Shown here: in pieces, positions 17,306 through 25,459 of the stretch
Layout of the letters: each line of letters starts with the position of its first letter
How positions within the stretch are numbered: position 1 is the first letter of the stretch
NCBI RefSeq assembly: GCF_019430905.1
Contig: NZ_JAHYCA010000004.1
Location: forward strand, 372,001-436,000
Direction of reading: 5' to 3'
DNA from: Billgrantia antri
GTDB lineage: Bacteria > Pseudomonadota > Gammaproteobacteria > Pseudomonadales > Halomonadaceae
Length of the DNA: 64,000 bases
Notes under the pieces: model-generated
What the model was told of the DNA's origin: nothing
The model's database searches: none
The model's input: only the letters and a program-made list of their open reading frames with translations
Position numbers and translations under genes: made by a program

Positions 17306-19234
17306 ATGCGCCTGATCATCGCCGAAAAACCCAGCCTGGCCCGGGCCATCGCCGAGGCGCTACCGGGCGGTGCACGCCGCGAGGACGGCGCCCTTCACGC
17401 CGGTGACTCCATTGTCACCTGGTGCCTGGGCCATCTGCTGGAGCAGGCGCCACCCGATGCCTACGACCCCGCCTTCAAGCAGTGGCGCCTGGACCACTTG
17501 CCGATCCTGCCATCTCGCTGGCAGCTCAGCCCGCGGCCCAAGGCCAGGGGGCAGCTCGCCGTCATTCGCAAGCTGCTCAAGCAGGCCCACGAAGTGGTGC
17601 ATGCCGGCGATCCGGACCGCGAGGGGCAACTGCTGGTACAGGAAGTGATCGAGTACCTGGGCTGGAAGGGGCCGGTGTCACGCCTGCTGGTCAGCGACCT
17701 CAACCGGCCCGCGGTACAGCGGGCCCTGGCACGGCTGGAGGACAACGCACACTACCAGCCGCTCTACCGCGCCGCCGAGTCCCGCTCTCGCGCCGACTGG
17801 CTGTACGGCATCAACCTGACCCGGGCCTGGACCCTGACCGGGCGTCAGGCCGGTCACGACGGTGTGCTCTCGGTGGGTCGGGTGCAGACCCCGGTGCTCG
17901 GGCTGGTGGTGCGCCGCGACGCCGAAATACGCGATTTCAAGCCCCACCCCTTTTATGTGCTGTGGGCCGATCTGCCGGTGGCCAGCGGCCAGCTGCGCGC
18001 CTGGTGGCAGCCGGGCGAGAACCATCGGCTTGACGAGCAGGGCCGCCTGCTCGAGCATGCTCCGGCCCAGGCTCTGGCCGAACGGCTGCCCGGCGCCGAA
18101 GGCCGGCTCACTTCGCTCGAGACCCGCCAGAAGCGCCAGTCCGCCCCGTTGCCCTACTCGCTCTCGGCGCTGCAGGTGGACGCCGCGCGGCGCTTCGGGC
18201 TCTCCGCCAAGGCCGTACTGGACATCTGCCAACGCCTCTACGAGCGCCACAAGTTGATTACCTATCCGCGCTCGGACTGTCGCTACCTGCCCGAGGAGCA
18301 CCTGGCCCAGGCTCGTGCCACTCTGGCGAGCGCCTGCGGACAGGACGAGACCCTGCGTGGCTGGCTGGCAGGCGCCGACTTCAGCCTGCGCTCCAAGGCC
18401 TGGGACGACAAGAGAGTGGGCGCACACCATGCCCTGGCGCCCACCGGCAAGCCGGCCAAGCTTGAGCGACTGGAGCGCACCGAAGCCGACGTGTTCCGCC
18501 TGATCGCGCGCAACGTGCTGGCCCAGTTCTATCCCCCGCTGATCACCCGTGAAGTGAAGGCAGAGTTCACTATCCTCGCCGAGCGTTTTCGCGCCAGCGG
18601 CCAGGAACTGCTCCAACCAGGCTGGAAGCCGCTGTTCACCACCCGCGAGGAAGCCCCGCCGCTGCCACCGCTTACGGAGGGCGAGAGCTGCCGGGTCACG
18701 GCATGCGAGGTCGAGGAGCGCGAGACACGCCCACCGGACCCCTTCACCGACGCCAGTCTGATCAAGGCGATGATGAACATCGCCCGCTATGTCGACGACC
18801 CCGAGGTCAGGCGTACCCTGCGCGAGCATGACGGACTGGGTACCGAGGCAACCCGCGCCGGCATCATCGAGACACTCATCGAACGCGGCTACCTGGTACG
18901 CCAGAAGAAGTCGCTGCGCGCCACCCGGCTGGGTAGTGGGCTGGTGGCCTCACTGCCCGAGGCTGCTTCACGGCCCGAGCGCACGGCACAGTGGGAACAG
19001 CGACTGACGGCCATTGCCGAGCACGGCGACGACCCGGCACCGTTCCTCTGCGCCTTGATCGAGGACCTGCGTGGCCTGCTGGGCAGCGCCGACGCAAATC
19101 GCCTGCGTCAGGCCATGGCCACGGCCCAGGGTGAGGTCGCTGCCGCACCGAAACGACGCGGGGCGGCCGACAAGAGACGAGGCGGCCGCAGCACTTCGCC
19201 ACGCACTCGCCGCAAGCCACGCACGAGCGCTTGA
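17306..19234 (+). CDS. topB: DNA topoisomerase III
   Basis: The 642-aa type IA topoisomerase unlinks DNA by single-strand passage, acting on replication and recombination intermediates. The TOPRIM domain is N-terminal (AEKPSLARAIAEALPG, residues 5-20; HAGDPDREGQLL near 95-106). The catalytic tyrosine is Tyr320 in LITYPRSD. The domain order and length match E. coli TopB (653), without the zinc fingers of TopA. The C-terminus is rich in Arg/Lys. The start has AAGGG about 6 nt upstream. Divergent from the ABC1 kinase gene with 132 bp between. Confidence 0.96.
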   Translation: MRLIIAEKPSLARAIAEALPGGARREDGALHAGDSIVTWCLGHLLEQAPPDAYDPAFKQWRLDHLPILPSRWQLSPRPKARGQLAVIRKLLKQAHEVVHAGDPDREGQLLVQEVIEYLGWKGPVSRLLVSDLNRPAVQRALARLEDNAHYQPLYRAAESRSRADWLYGINLTRAWTLTGRQAGHDGVLSVGRVQTPVLGLVVRRDAEIRDFKPHPFYVLWADLPVASGQLRAWWQPGENHRLDEQGRLLEHAPAQALAERLPGAEGRLTSLETRQKRQSAPLPYSLSALQVDAARRFGLSAKAVLDICQRLYERHKLITYPRSDCRYLPEEHLAQARATLASACGQDETLRGWLAGADFSLRSKAWDDKRVGAHHALAPTGKPAKLERLERTEADVFRLIARNVLAQFYPPLITREVKAEFTILAERFRASGQELLQPGWKPLFTTREEAPPLPPLTEGESCRVTACEVEERETRPPDPFTDASLIKAMMNIARYVDDPEVRRTLREHDGLGTEATRAGIIETLIERGYLVRQKKSLRATRLGSGLVASLPEAASRPERTAQWEQRLTAIAEHGDDPAPFLCALIEDLRGLLGSADANRLRQAMATAQGEVAAAPKRRGAADKRRGGRSTSPRTRRKPRTSA

Positions 19235-19301
19235 GCCCGCAGGCTGGCATCCGGTCACCGGGCATCGGTATGCTGCCTTTGTTCATCCACCAAGGCATCT
19301 C

Positions 19302-20207
19302 ATGAACGACCAGACCCACCTGATCGTCGGCCCCGGCGCCCTGGGCCGGCTACTGGCCATGCACCTGGCCGATGTCGTGCCGGTCGTGCTGGCCGGGCGC
19401 CGAGCGTTGCCCGCCGAGCAGATCCTGACCACGCCGGAGGGCGCGCAGCGCTCACGTCGCCTTGCCGTTGCCGAGCTCGAAAATCTGCCGGCCGCAACGC
19501 CGGTCTGTCTGCACCTGACCACCAAGGCCTATGCCGCCGAGGCCGCCTATGCTGCCGCCATGGCCCGGTTGCCCGGCGCACCGACGCTGGTGCTGTGGCA
19601 GAACGGCTATCAGATACAGCCCGAACTCGAGCGCCGCCATCCGGGCCCGGTGGTGTGTGCCTCTACCACCGAAGGTGCCTGGGTGAATGGTGACGACGCC
19701 GTGACCCATGCCGGCCGCGGTATTACCTACCTCGGCGACCTCGCCAACCGGCATGCGTCGGCGTGCCGTGAATTGGCTGACCTGCTCGGCCAGGCCGGCC
19801 TGGCCGCCGAGGCGGTCGAGGACATCGAGACCCGGCTGTGGCACAAGCTGGCGGTGAATGCGGCCATCAATCCGCTGGTGGCACGCTTTCGTATCCGTAA
19901 CGGCCAATTGCGCGACCGCCCCTTCCGCCCCATGGTGGAGCGAATCATCGCCGAAGTGGCAAGCATCTTGGCATCGGAGCATGTTCCACCTCCCACGGCG
20001 GGCTGGCACGCGCTGGTCTGGCAGGTGATCGCGGCAACCGCCAAGAATCGCGCCTCGATGCTGCAGGACGTCATGGCTGGAAGACCTACCGAGCGTGAGG
20101 CCATCCTCGGCCCCCTGCTGGCTGCCGCCCAACGGCACGGTATTGCCGCCCCCTGCCTGAGCGAACTCGACGCCTCTCTGGCCCAGGCTCGGCCGCTCCA
20201 GCGTTGA
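19302..20207 (+). CDS. 2-dehydropantoate 2-reductase-like oxidoreductase (PanE/ApbA family)
   Basis: The 301-aa protein belongs to the ketopantoate reductase family, which uses NADPH to make pantoate for coenzyme A. The N-terminal nucleotide motif is GPGALGRLLA (residues 10-19), slightly off the usual GxGxxG. The catalytic lysine region reads ETRLWHKLAVNAAINPL near 180-196, and NRASMLQD near 244-251 matches the substrate-binding block. ApbA paralogues often act on other 2-oxoacids, so the substrate is uncertain. It follows topB by 67 bp. Confidence 0.87.
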   Translation: MNDQTHLIVGPGALGRLLAMHLADVVPVVLAGRRALPAEQILTTPEGAQRSRRLAVAELENLPAATPVCLHLTTKAYAAEAAYAAAMARLPGAPTLVLWQNGYQIQPELERRHPGPVVCASTTEGAWVNGDDAVTHAGRGITYLGDLANRHASACRELADLLGQAGLAAEAVEDIETRLWHKLAVNAAINPLVARFRIRNGQLRDRPFRPMVERIIAEVASILASEHVPPPTAGWHALVWQVIAATAKNRASMLQDVMAGRPTEREAILGPLLAAAQRHGIAAPCLSELDASLAQARPLQR

Positions 20208-20339
20208 GAGGCCACCTGGCAGGCACAAGGGGAGGCTGCTAAGCTCTTGAGATGGGTTTTGTCGCCCGAGCTAGACGCGTGTTCCGTTTGCCGCTTACGG
20301 GCCAACGAACCGTATCGCACAGGGATATAGGTCAGAAAC

Positions 20340-21011
20340 ATGAACGCGTGTTTCAGAGGTGCCATGATCATGGCTGCCAGCCTGACATTGCCACCACTCG
20401 TGGCCATGGCAGACAATGGTTTGCCTGAGGGTGGGCACGCGCCTCTGTACAGCGAACCCTTCGCCTACACCGACGCCTCCCACGATTTGCTGGCCTCCCT
20501 GGCACTGCCTTCCCTGAAAAGACCCTCCTACGCCAGTAGAACCAGCGACCTGATGCATCTCGACAATGGCGTCGTGCTGGAAGGCGGCGACCTCGAGTCG
20601 ATCGACGGCCATACTTCCGGCTTCCGCGTGACCGCGGGCTTCTCCCCGATGAACCTGCCTCAGCTCGACCTCGGCGCCGAGTTTACTTATCGCGAAAGCG
20701 ACGAAGTCCCCACCCATCATTCCGATCAGGCCATGCTGGTCAATACCACTACCCTGGGCGGTAGCCTGGTCGCAGGAGTGCGCATGGGCCAGCTAGGACT
20801 TTATGCCAAGTCGGGTTTCGCCGAGTGGGACGGCGACCCGGTCACACAGACCGAGCCGCTTTTCGCGACGAACGGCACCGCTCGCATCCAGGGCTTCGGC
20901 GCGAGATTGCAGTACGACCGCCTCGTCAGTCGCCTGGAGTTCGAGGAAATCGACTCACCCAGCATGGCTCACCTGAACCTGATCACGGCCTCGCTCCATT
21001 ACGCTTTCTAA
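20340..21011 (+). CDS. Predicted small outer-membrane beta-barrel protein
   Basis: The 223-aa product has a signal peptide (residues about 1-24, ending VAMA) and then alternating polar/hydrophobic strands with paired aromatic residues. It ends in ITASLHYAF, with a terminal phenylalanine typical of the BAM recognition signal of outer-membrane barrels. Strand blocks such as FRVTAGFSPMNLPQLDLGAEFTY support a barrel of about eight strands, similar in size to OmpW/OmpX-type proteins. I recognise no specific family. The gene stands alone between panE-like and the peroxiredoxin gene. Confidence 0.65.
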   Translation: MNACFRGAMIMAASLTLPPLVAMADNGLPEGGHAPLYSEPFAYTDASHDLLASLALPSLKRPSYASRTSDLMHLDNGVVLEGGDLESIDGHTSGFRVTAGFSPMNLPQLDLGAEFTYRESDEVPTHHSDQAMLVNTTTLGGSLVAGVRMGQLGLYAKSGFAEWDGDPVTQTEPLFATNGTARIQGFGARLQYDRLVSRLEFEEIDSPSMAHLNLITASLHYAF

Positions 21012-21174
21012 GCCACCGCACTACCCGCTAGATACGCCGCGCCATAGAGCGTTTGGATTGGCTCAAGCCCTCTTGTCATAGCCGGGTGTTCTTACGCATC
21101 ATGTCCTATAGTGAACTGGCGGGTCGCGCAGCGTTGTGGCCCTCTCCCTGAACCTGTTCCCTGGAGTCACGCAG

Positions 21175-21834
21175 ATGAGTCTCAGAATCGGCGATACCGC
21201 GCCCGATTTCACGGCGCAAACCACCCAAGGTACGCTGAACTTCCATGAATGGATCGGTGACAGCTGGTGCATTCTCTTTTCGCATCCCAAGGACTTCACC
21301 CCGGTATGCACCACCGAGCTCGGTTACATGGCCAAGCTCAAGCCCGAGTTCGACAAGCGCAATACCAAGATCATCGGTCTCTCGGTGGACCCGGTCGACA
21401 ATCATGCCGCCTGGTCCAAAGACATCGAAGAGACCCAGGGCGCCGCGCCCAACTACCCGATGATCGGCGATGACAAGCTCGAGGTCGCCAAGCTCTACGA
21501 CATGCTGCCTGCCGAGGAACCGGGCAGCGCCGAGGGCCGCACTCCGGCCGACAACGCCACGGTCCGTTCGGTGTTTCTCATCGGACCGGACAAGAAGGTC
21601 AAGGCGATGCTGGTCTATCCGATGACCTCGGGGCGCGACTTCAACGAAGTCCTGCGCCTGCTCGACTCGGTGCAGCTCAACGCCAAGCACACCGTGGCCA
21701 CGCCGGTAAACTGGCGCCCCGGTGACGATGTGATCATCCCGCCCGCAGTCAGCGACGAAGAAGCGAAGAAGAAGTACCCGGAGGGCTTTACGACCATCAA
21801 GCCCTATCTGCGTACGGTGAAGCAGCCGCAGTAA
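21175..21834 (+). CDS. 1-Cys peroxiredoxin (Prx6 type)
   Basis: The 219-aa thiol peroxidase has its peroxidatic Cys45 in FTPVCTTE, with a downstream Arg in the family block NATVRSVFLIGPDKK. The long C-terminal domain (from about residue 165, NWRPGDDVIIPP) marks the Prx6/1-Cys subfamily, which reduces H2O2 and lipid or alkyl hydroperoxides. I see no resolving Cys. A GGAG lies about 10 nt before the ATG. It is followed by a strong hairpin shared with the convergent ppc gene. Confidence 0.93.
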   Translation: MSLRIGDTAPDFTAQTTQGTLNFHEWIGDSWCILFSHPKDFTPVCTTELGYMAKLKPEFDKRNTKIIGLSVDPVDNHAAWSKDIEETQGAAPNYPMIGDDKLEVAKLYDMLPAEEPGSAEGRTPADNATVRSVFLIGPDKKVKAMLVYPMTSGRDFNEVLRLLDSVQLNAKHTVATPVNWRPGDDVIIPPAVSDEEAKKKYPEGFTTIKPYLRTVKQPQ

Positions 21835-21858
21835 GCCACGTCTGAGCTGACTACGCAT

Positions 21859-21888
21859 GAATCGCCCCGGCCAAGGCCGGGGCGATTC
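21859..21888. terminator. Bidirectional hairpin between peroxiredoxin and ppc
   Basis: A perfect 14-bp stem with a 2-nt loop: GAATCGCCCCGGCC, AA, then its complement. It lies between two convergent genes. T-tracts are weak on both sides, but the stem is very stable. Confidence 0.7.
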
Positions 21889-21917
21889 GTCCCAACCATG
21901 GCCGAGCTCAATGCCTT

Positions 21918-24566
21918 CTAGCCCGTGTTGCGCAGGCCCGCAGCGATACCCGCCATGGTCACCATCAGGGCGCGTGAGAGTTCGCCACTGATGGCGCCAT
22001 CGGCATCGCGGTTACGCTGCAGTAGCTCGGCCTGCAAGCCGTGAAGCGGGTCGATATAGGGGTTACGCACCTCGATGGCCTGACGGATCAGTGGCGTCTG
22101 CTCCAGCAACTGCGGCTGGTCGAGAATCGTCAGTACGACGGACTGCAACTGGGTGAACCGGCGACGTAACTCAGTGCCGAGTTCCTTGAGCGCCGGCTCA
22201 TCGACCAGGCGCTGCTCGTAGTAGGAGGCGATGCCCACGTCGGCCTTGGCCAGCAGCATCTCCAGCATGTCCAGGTAGGTGCCGAAGAAGGGCCAACGAT
22301 CGCGCATCTCGCGCAGGACCTCGAGCCCCCCTTCCTCTTCCATACGTGCGGAAAAGGCTTCACCGCTGCCCAGCCAGGCCGGCAGCATCAGCCGAATCTG
22401 GGTCCAGGCAAAGATCCAGGGAATCGCGCGCAGTGTCTCCACACCGCCATCCTGGCGACGCTTGGTCGGGCGTGATCCCAGCGGCAAGTGCCCCAGCACG
22501 CCTTCGGGGGTGACTGCGCGAAAATAGGGCACGAAGTCGGCATCCTCCCGCACCACGCCGACATAGGCCGCATGGGCGATCTCGGCCAGGCGATCCATCT
22601 CCTCACGCCAGCGAGGCTCGGGCGCCGGGGGCGGCAACAGCGTCGCCTCGAGTACGGCGCAGGCGTAGATTTCCATGGAGCGCAGGGCAATATCCGGCTG
22701 ACCGAACTTGAAGCGAATCATCTCCCCTTGCTCGGTGACCCGTAGGCTGCCATTCACCGAGCCCGGCGGCTGCGACAGGATGGCCGCATAGGCCGGACCG
22801 CCACCGCGACCGACGGCACCGCCGCGACCATGGAAAAGGGTCAGATCTACGCCGTGGTGACGGCACACCTCGACCAGCCTTTCCTGGGCGCGGTACTGGG
22901 CCCAGGCCGCCGCCAGCTGCCCGGCGTCCTTGGCCGAGTCCGAGTAGCCGATCATCACCTCCTGGCGTTCGCCGGCCAGCGTGCGGTAGCCCGGCAGCGC
23001 CAGCAGGCGATCGATCACGTCGCCGGCGCGGTTGAGGTCGTCGAGGGTTTCGAACAGCGGCGCGATGGGCAGCGAGACGGTGCCTCCAACCTCCTTCATC
23101 AGCAGCGCCACCGTGAGCACATCGGAAGGCTGGGCGGCCATGGAAATGATATAGGTGCCGAGCGCCTCGGACTGCTCGCTGGCAATGACCAGGAAGGTAT
23201 CGAGGACCTCACGAGTCTCGGCCGAGCACTCCCAGCGCCGCGGAATCAACGGCCGGCGCGACTCGAGCTCGGCGAGCAGGAAAGCCTGGCGCTGCTCCTC
23301 GCTCCAGTCGCGATAGTGACCGAGCTCCAGCGCCTGGGTCAGCTCCTCCATGACCATGGCATGACGGCTCGCCTCCTGGCGGATGTCGAGCTTGGTCAGG
23401 GTCACGCCGAACACCGCCACTCGGCGCAGGGTATCGAGCAAGGCCCCGTTGGCGATGGTGTCGAGACCGACATCGCACAGCGAGCGATAGCAGGTGAGCA
23501 GCGGCGCGTAGAGCTGATCGCTGTTCTCGATGACCGGACCACCTTCGTAGCTGCGTCCGTCGAGCTGGGCCTTGGCCCAGTCGCGGGTGGCTTCGACCCG
23601 CTGCAGCAGACGCTTGAGCAGCTCACGATAGGGTTCGGCTACGTTGCCGACCTCGGCCCGAAGCGCACTGTTGCACTTCCACATGGAGAGCTCGGCCTTG
23701 AGCTGCTCGAGGTCGCGCAGGTAGAGATCCGCCGCCATCCAACGCCCCAGCAGCAAGACCTCACGCGTGACGCGGGAGGTGACGTTGGGGTTGCCGTCGC
23801 GATCGCCGCCCATCCACGAGGCGAACACGATCGGCGCGGCATCCAGCGGCAGGCGCTCGCCGGCGGATTCAAGCAGCAGGCTGTCGAGGTCGCGATGGAA
23901 CGCCGGCACTGCCTGCCACAGCGAGTTCTCGATAACGGCGAAGCCCCACTTTGCCTCATCCACCGGGGTGGGGCGCTCGTGGCGAATCTCGTCGGTATGC
24001 CAGGCCTGGCTGATGAGTTCTTCCAGGCGCCCGCGGGCACGGCTGGCCCGCTCGGGATAGTCCAGGGACGATTCGATGACGGTGAGGCACTCGTCGATGG
24101 CATCGTACTTCTGGATCAGAGTGCGGCGAATGACCTCGGTGGGATGGGCGGTCAGCACCAGCTCGACACGCATGTTGGCGAGACTCTCGACCAGCTTGCG
24201 CGGCGCATGCCCGGCATGGCGAGCCCGCTCGAGCAGTTCGGATAGCACCGGCTGTGAGCCGGGCTTGTAATCCTCGACGCGACGGAAGCGTGCCCGGTAG
24301 TGCTGCTCGGCAATGTTGGCCAGGTTGAGAAACTGGTTGAAGGCGCGCGTCACTGGCAGCAGGTCGCGGTCGGGCAACTTGCGCAGATACTCGATCAGCT
24401 CGCGGCTGCTCTGGACATCCCCCTGTCGGCCACTCTTGGCCAGGCCGCGGATGGTCTCGATGCGGTCGACGAAACCCTTGCCCAGGTCATCGGCGATGGT
24501 GCGACCCAGACTGTCGCCGAGTATGCGTACGTTGTCGCGTAGGGATTCGTGCAGATCGCCGCTCAT
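21918..24566 (-). CDS. ppc: Phosphoenolpyruvate carboxylase
   Basis: The 882-aa enzyme converts PEP and bicarbonate to oxaloacetate, refilling the TCA cycle. Catalytic His141 lies in VLTAHPTEV, the glycine-rich loop reads FHGRGGAVGRGGGP, and the C-terminus ends in the conserved RNTG. The length is nearly identical to E. coli Ppc (883). The ATG at 24566 overlaps the mazG stop by 4 bp and has GGAGGAG upstream, so translation is coupled to the relA-mazG block. A longer upstream frame runs antisense through mazG and is not used. Confidence 0.98.
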   Translation of the reverse strand: MSGDLHESLRDNVRILGDSLGRTIADDLGKGFVDRIETIRGLAKSGRQGDVQSSRELIEYLRKLPDRDLLPVTRAFNQFLNLANIAEQHYRARFRRVEDYKPGSQPVLSELLERARHAGHAPRKLVESLANMRVELVLTAHPTEVIRRTLIQKYDAIDECLTVIESSLDYPERASRARGRLEELISQAWHTDEIRHERPTPVDEAKWGFAVIENSLWQAVPAFHRDLDSLLLESAGERLPLDAAPIVFASWMGGDRDGNPNVTSRVTREVLLLGRWMAADLYLRDLEQLKAELSMWKCNSALRAEVGNVAEPYRELLKRLLQRVEATRDWAKAQLDGRSYEGGPVIENSDQLYAPLLTCYRSLCDVGLDTIANGALLDTLRRVAVFGVTLTKLDIRQEASRHAMVMEELTQALELGHYRDWSEEQRQAFLLAELESRRPLIPRRWECSAETREVLDTFLVIASEQSEALGTYIISMAAQPSDVLTVALLMKEVGGTVSLPIAPLFETLDDLNRAGDVIDRLLALPGYRTLAGERQEVMIGYSDSAKDAGQLAAAWAQYRAQERLVEVCRHHGVDLTLFHGRGGAVGRGGGPAYAAILSQPPGSVNGSLRVTEQGEMIRFKFGQPDIALRSMEIYACAVLEATLLPPPAPEPRWREEMDRLAEIAHAAYVGVVREDADFVPYFRAVTPEGVLGHLPLGSRPTKRRQDGGVETLRAIPWIFAWTQIRLMLPAWLGSGEAFSARMEEEGGLEVLREMRDRWPFFGTYLDMLEMLLAKADVGIASYYEQRLVDEPALKELGTELRRRFTQLQSVVLTILDQPQLLEQTPLIRQAIEVRNPYIDPLHGLQAELLQRNRDADGAISGELSRALMVTMAGIAAGLRNTG

Positions 24567-25459
24567 GGCCGATCTCCTCCTGAAGTCGATTCGGAATGTT
24601 CCGCTGGCGTATTGGACGCTTCGGCCTCGAGCCGCTTGGCCTGCTGCCAATAGCCTTCCATGGCCTCGAGACCGACGTCGCGGGTGGTCATGCCACGCTC
24701 GGCCAGGGCCGCCTCGACGTGACGAAAGCGGCGCTCGAACTTGGCGTTGGTCTCGCGCAGGCACTGCTCGGGGTCGGCCTTGAGGCTACGCGCCAGGTTG
24801 GTAACGGCGAACAGTAGATCGCCCACTTCCTGAGCCGCATGGCGCTGATCGCCCTCGACCAGGGCCTGCTCGACCTCGTCGAGCTCTTCACGGATCTTGG
24901 CAATCACCCCAGCGGTGTCGGGCCAGTCGAAGCCCACCCGCGCCGCGCGCTTGGAGAGCTTGGCGGCACGCGACAGCGCCGGCAACGTGCGCGGCACGTC
25001 GTCGAGCACCGAAACGCTAGTCTCGGCCTCTGCGCGCTCGACCCGCTCCGCGGCCTTGAGCGACTCCCAGCGACTGTTGACTTGCCGGGCTTCCACCTGC
25101 TCGGCGCTGACACCGGGAGGACGACGCGACGCCAGGGTGCCGTCGGGAAAGACGTGCGGATGGCGGCGCACCATCTTGGCGGTGAGGGTATGCACCACGT
25201 CGTGGAAGTCGAAGCGCCCCTCCTCACGCGCGAACTGGCTGTAGTAGACCACCTGGAACAGCAGGTCGCCAAGCTCACCCGGCAGTTCGTCGAAGACGCG
25301 ACGCTCGATGACGTCGGCCACCTCGTAGGCCTCTTCCAAGGTGTGTGGCACGATGCTGTCCCAGTCCTGCTTGAGATCCCACGGGCAACCCTGTTCGGGA
25401 TCGCGTAGCACGGCCATCAGCATCAGCAGGTCGTCGATGCCGTGTCGGGTCTCGCTCAT
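24563..25459 (-). CDS. mazG: Nucleoside triphosphate pyrophosphohydrolase MazG
   Basis: The 298-aa protein has tandem MazG domains. The first shows LRDPEQGCPWDLKQDW and EExxE-type residues (LEEAYEVADVI), the second EELDEVEQAL and AQEVGDLLFAVTNLAR near residues 190-225. MazG hydrolyses NTPs and can lower ppGpp. It is longer than E. coli MazG (263), mostly through a C-terminal tail. The start overlaps the relA stop by 4 bp and the stop overlaps the ppc start by 4 bp, so the three genes form a tightly coupled unit. Confidence 0.96.
   Translation of the reverse strand: MSETRHGIDDLLMLMAVLRDPEQGCPWDLKQDWDSIVPHTLEEAYEVADVIERRVFDELPGELGDLLFQVVYYSQFAREEGRFDFHDVVHTLTAKMVRRHPHVFPDGTLASRRPPGVSAEQVEARQVNSRWESLKAAERVERAEAETSVSVLDDVPRTLPALSRAAKLSKRAARVGFDWPDTAGVIAKIREELDEVEQALVEGDQRHAAQEVGDLLFAVTNLARSLKADPEQCLRETNAKFERRFRHVEAALAERGMTTRDVGLEAMEGYWQQAKRLEAEASNTPAEHSESTSGGDRP

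Noticed and set aside
22830..24245. Long open frame antisense to ppc (471 codons)
   Set aside because: Its translation has no family resemblance and is the reverse shadow of a highly conserved enzyme; long antisense frames are common in high-GC DNA. The same applies to 25732-27642 (antisense to relA), 8921-10564 (antisense to proS) and 46706-48193 (antisense to rhlB).
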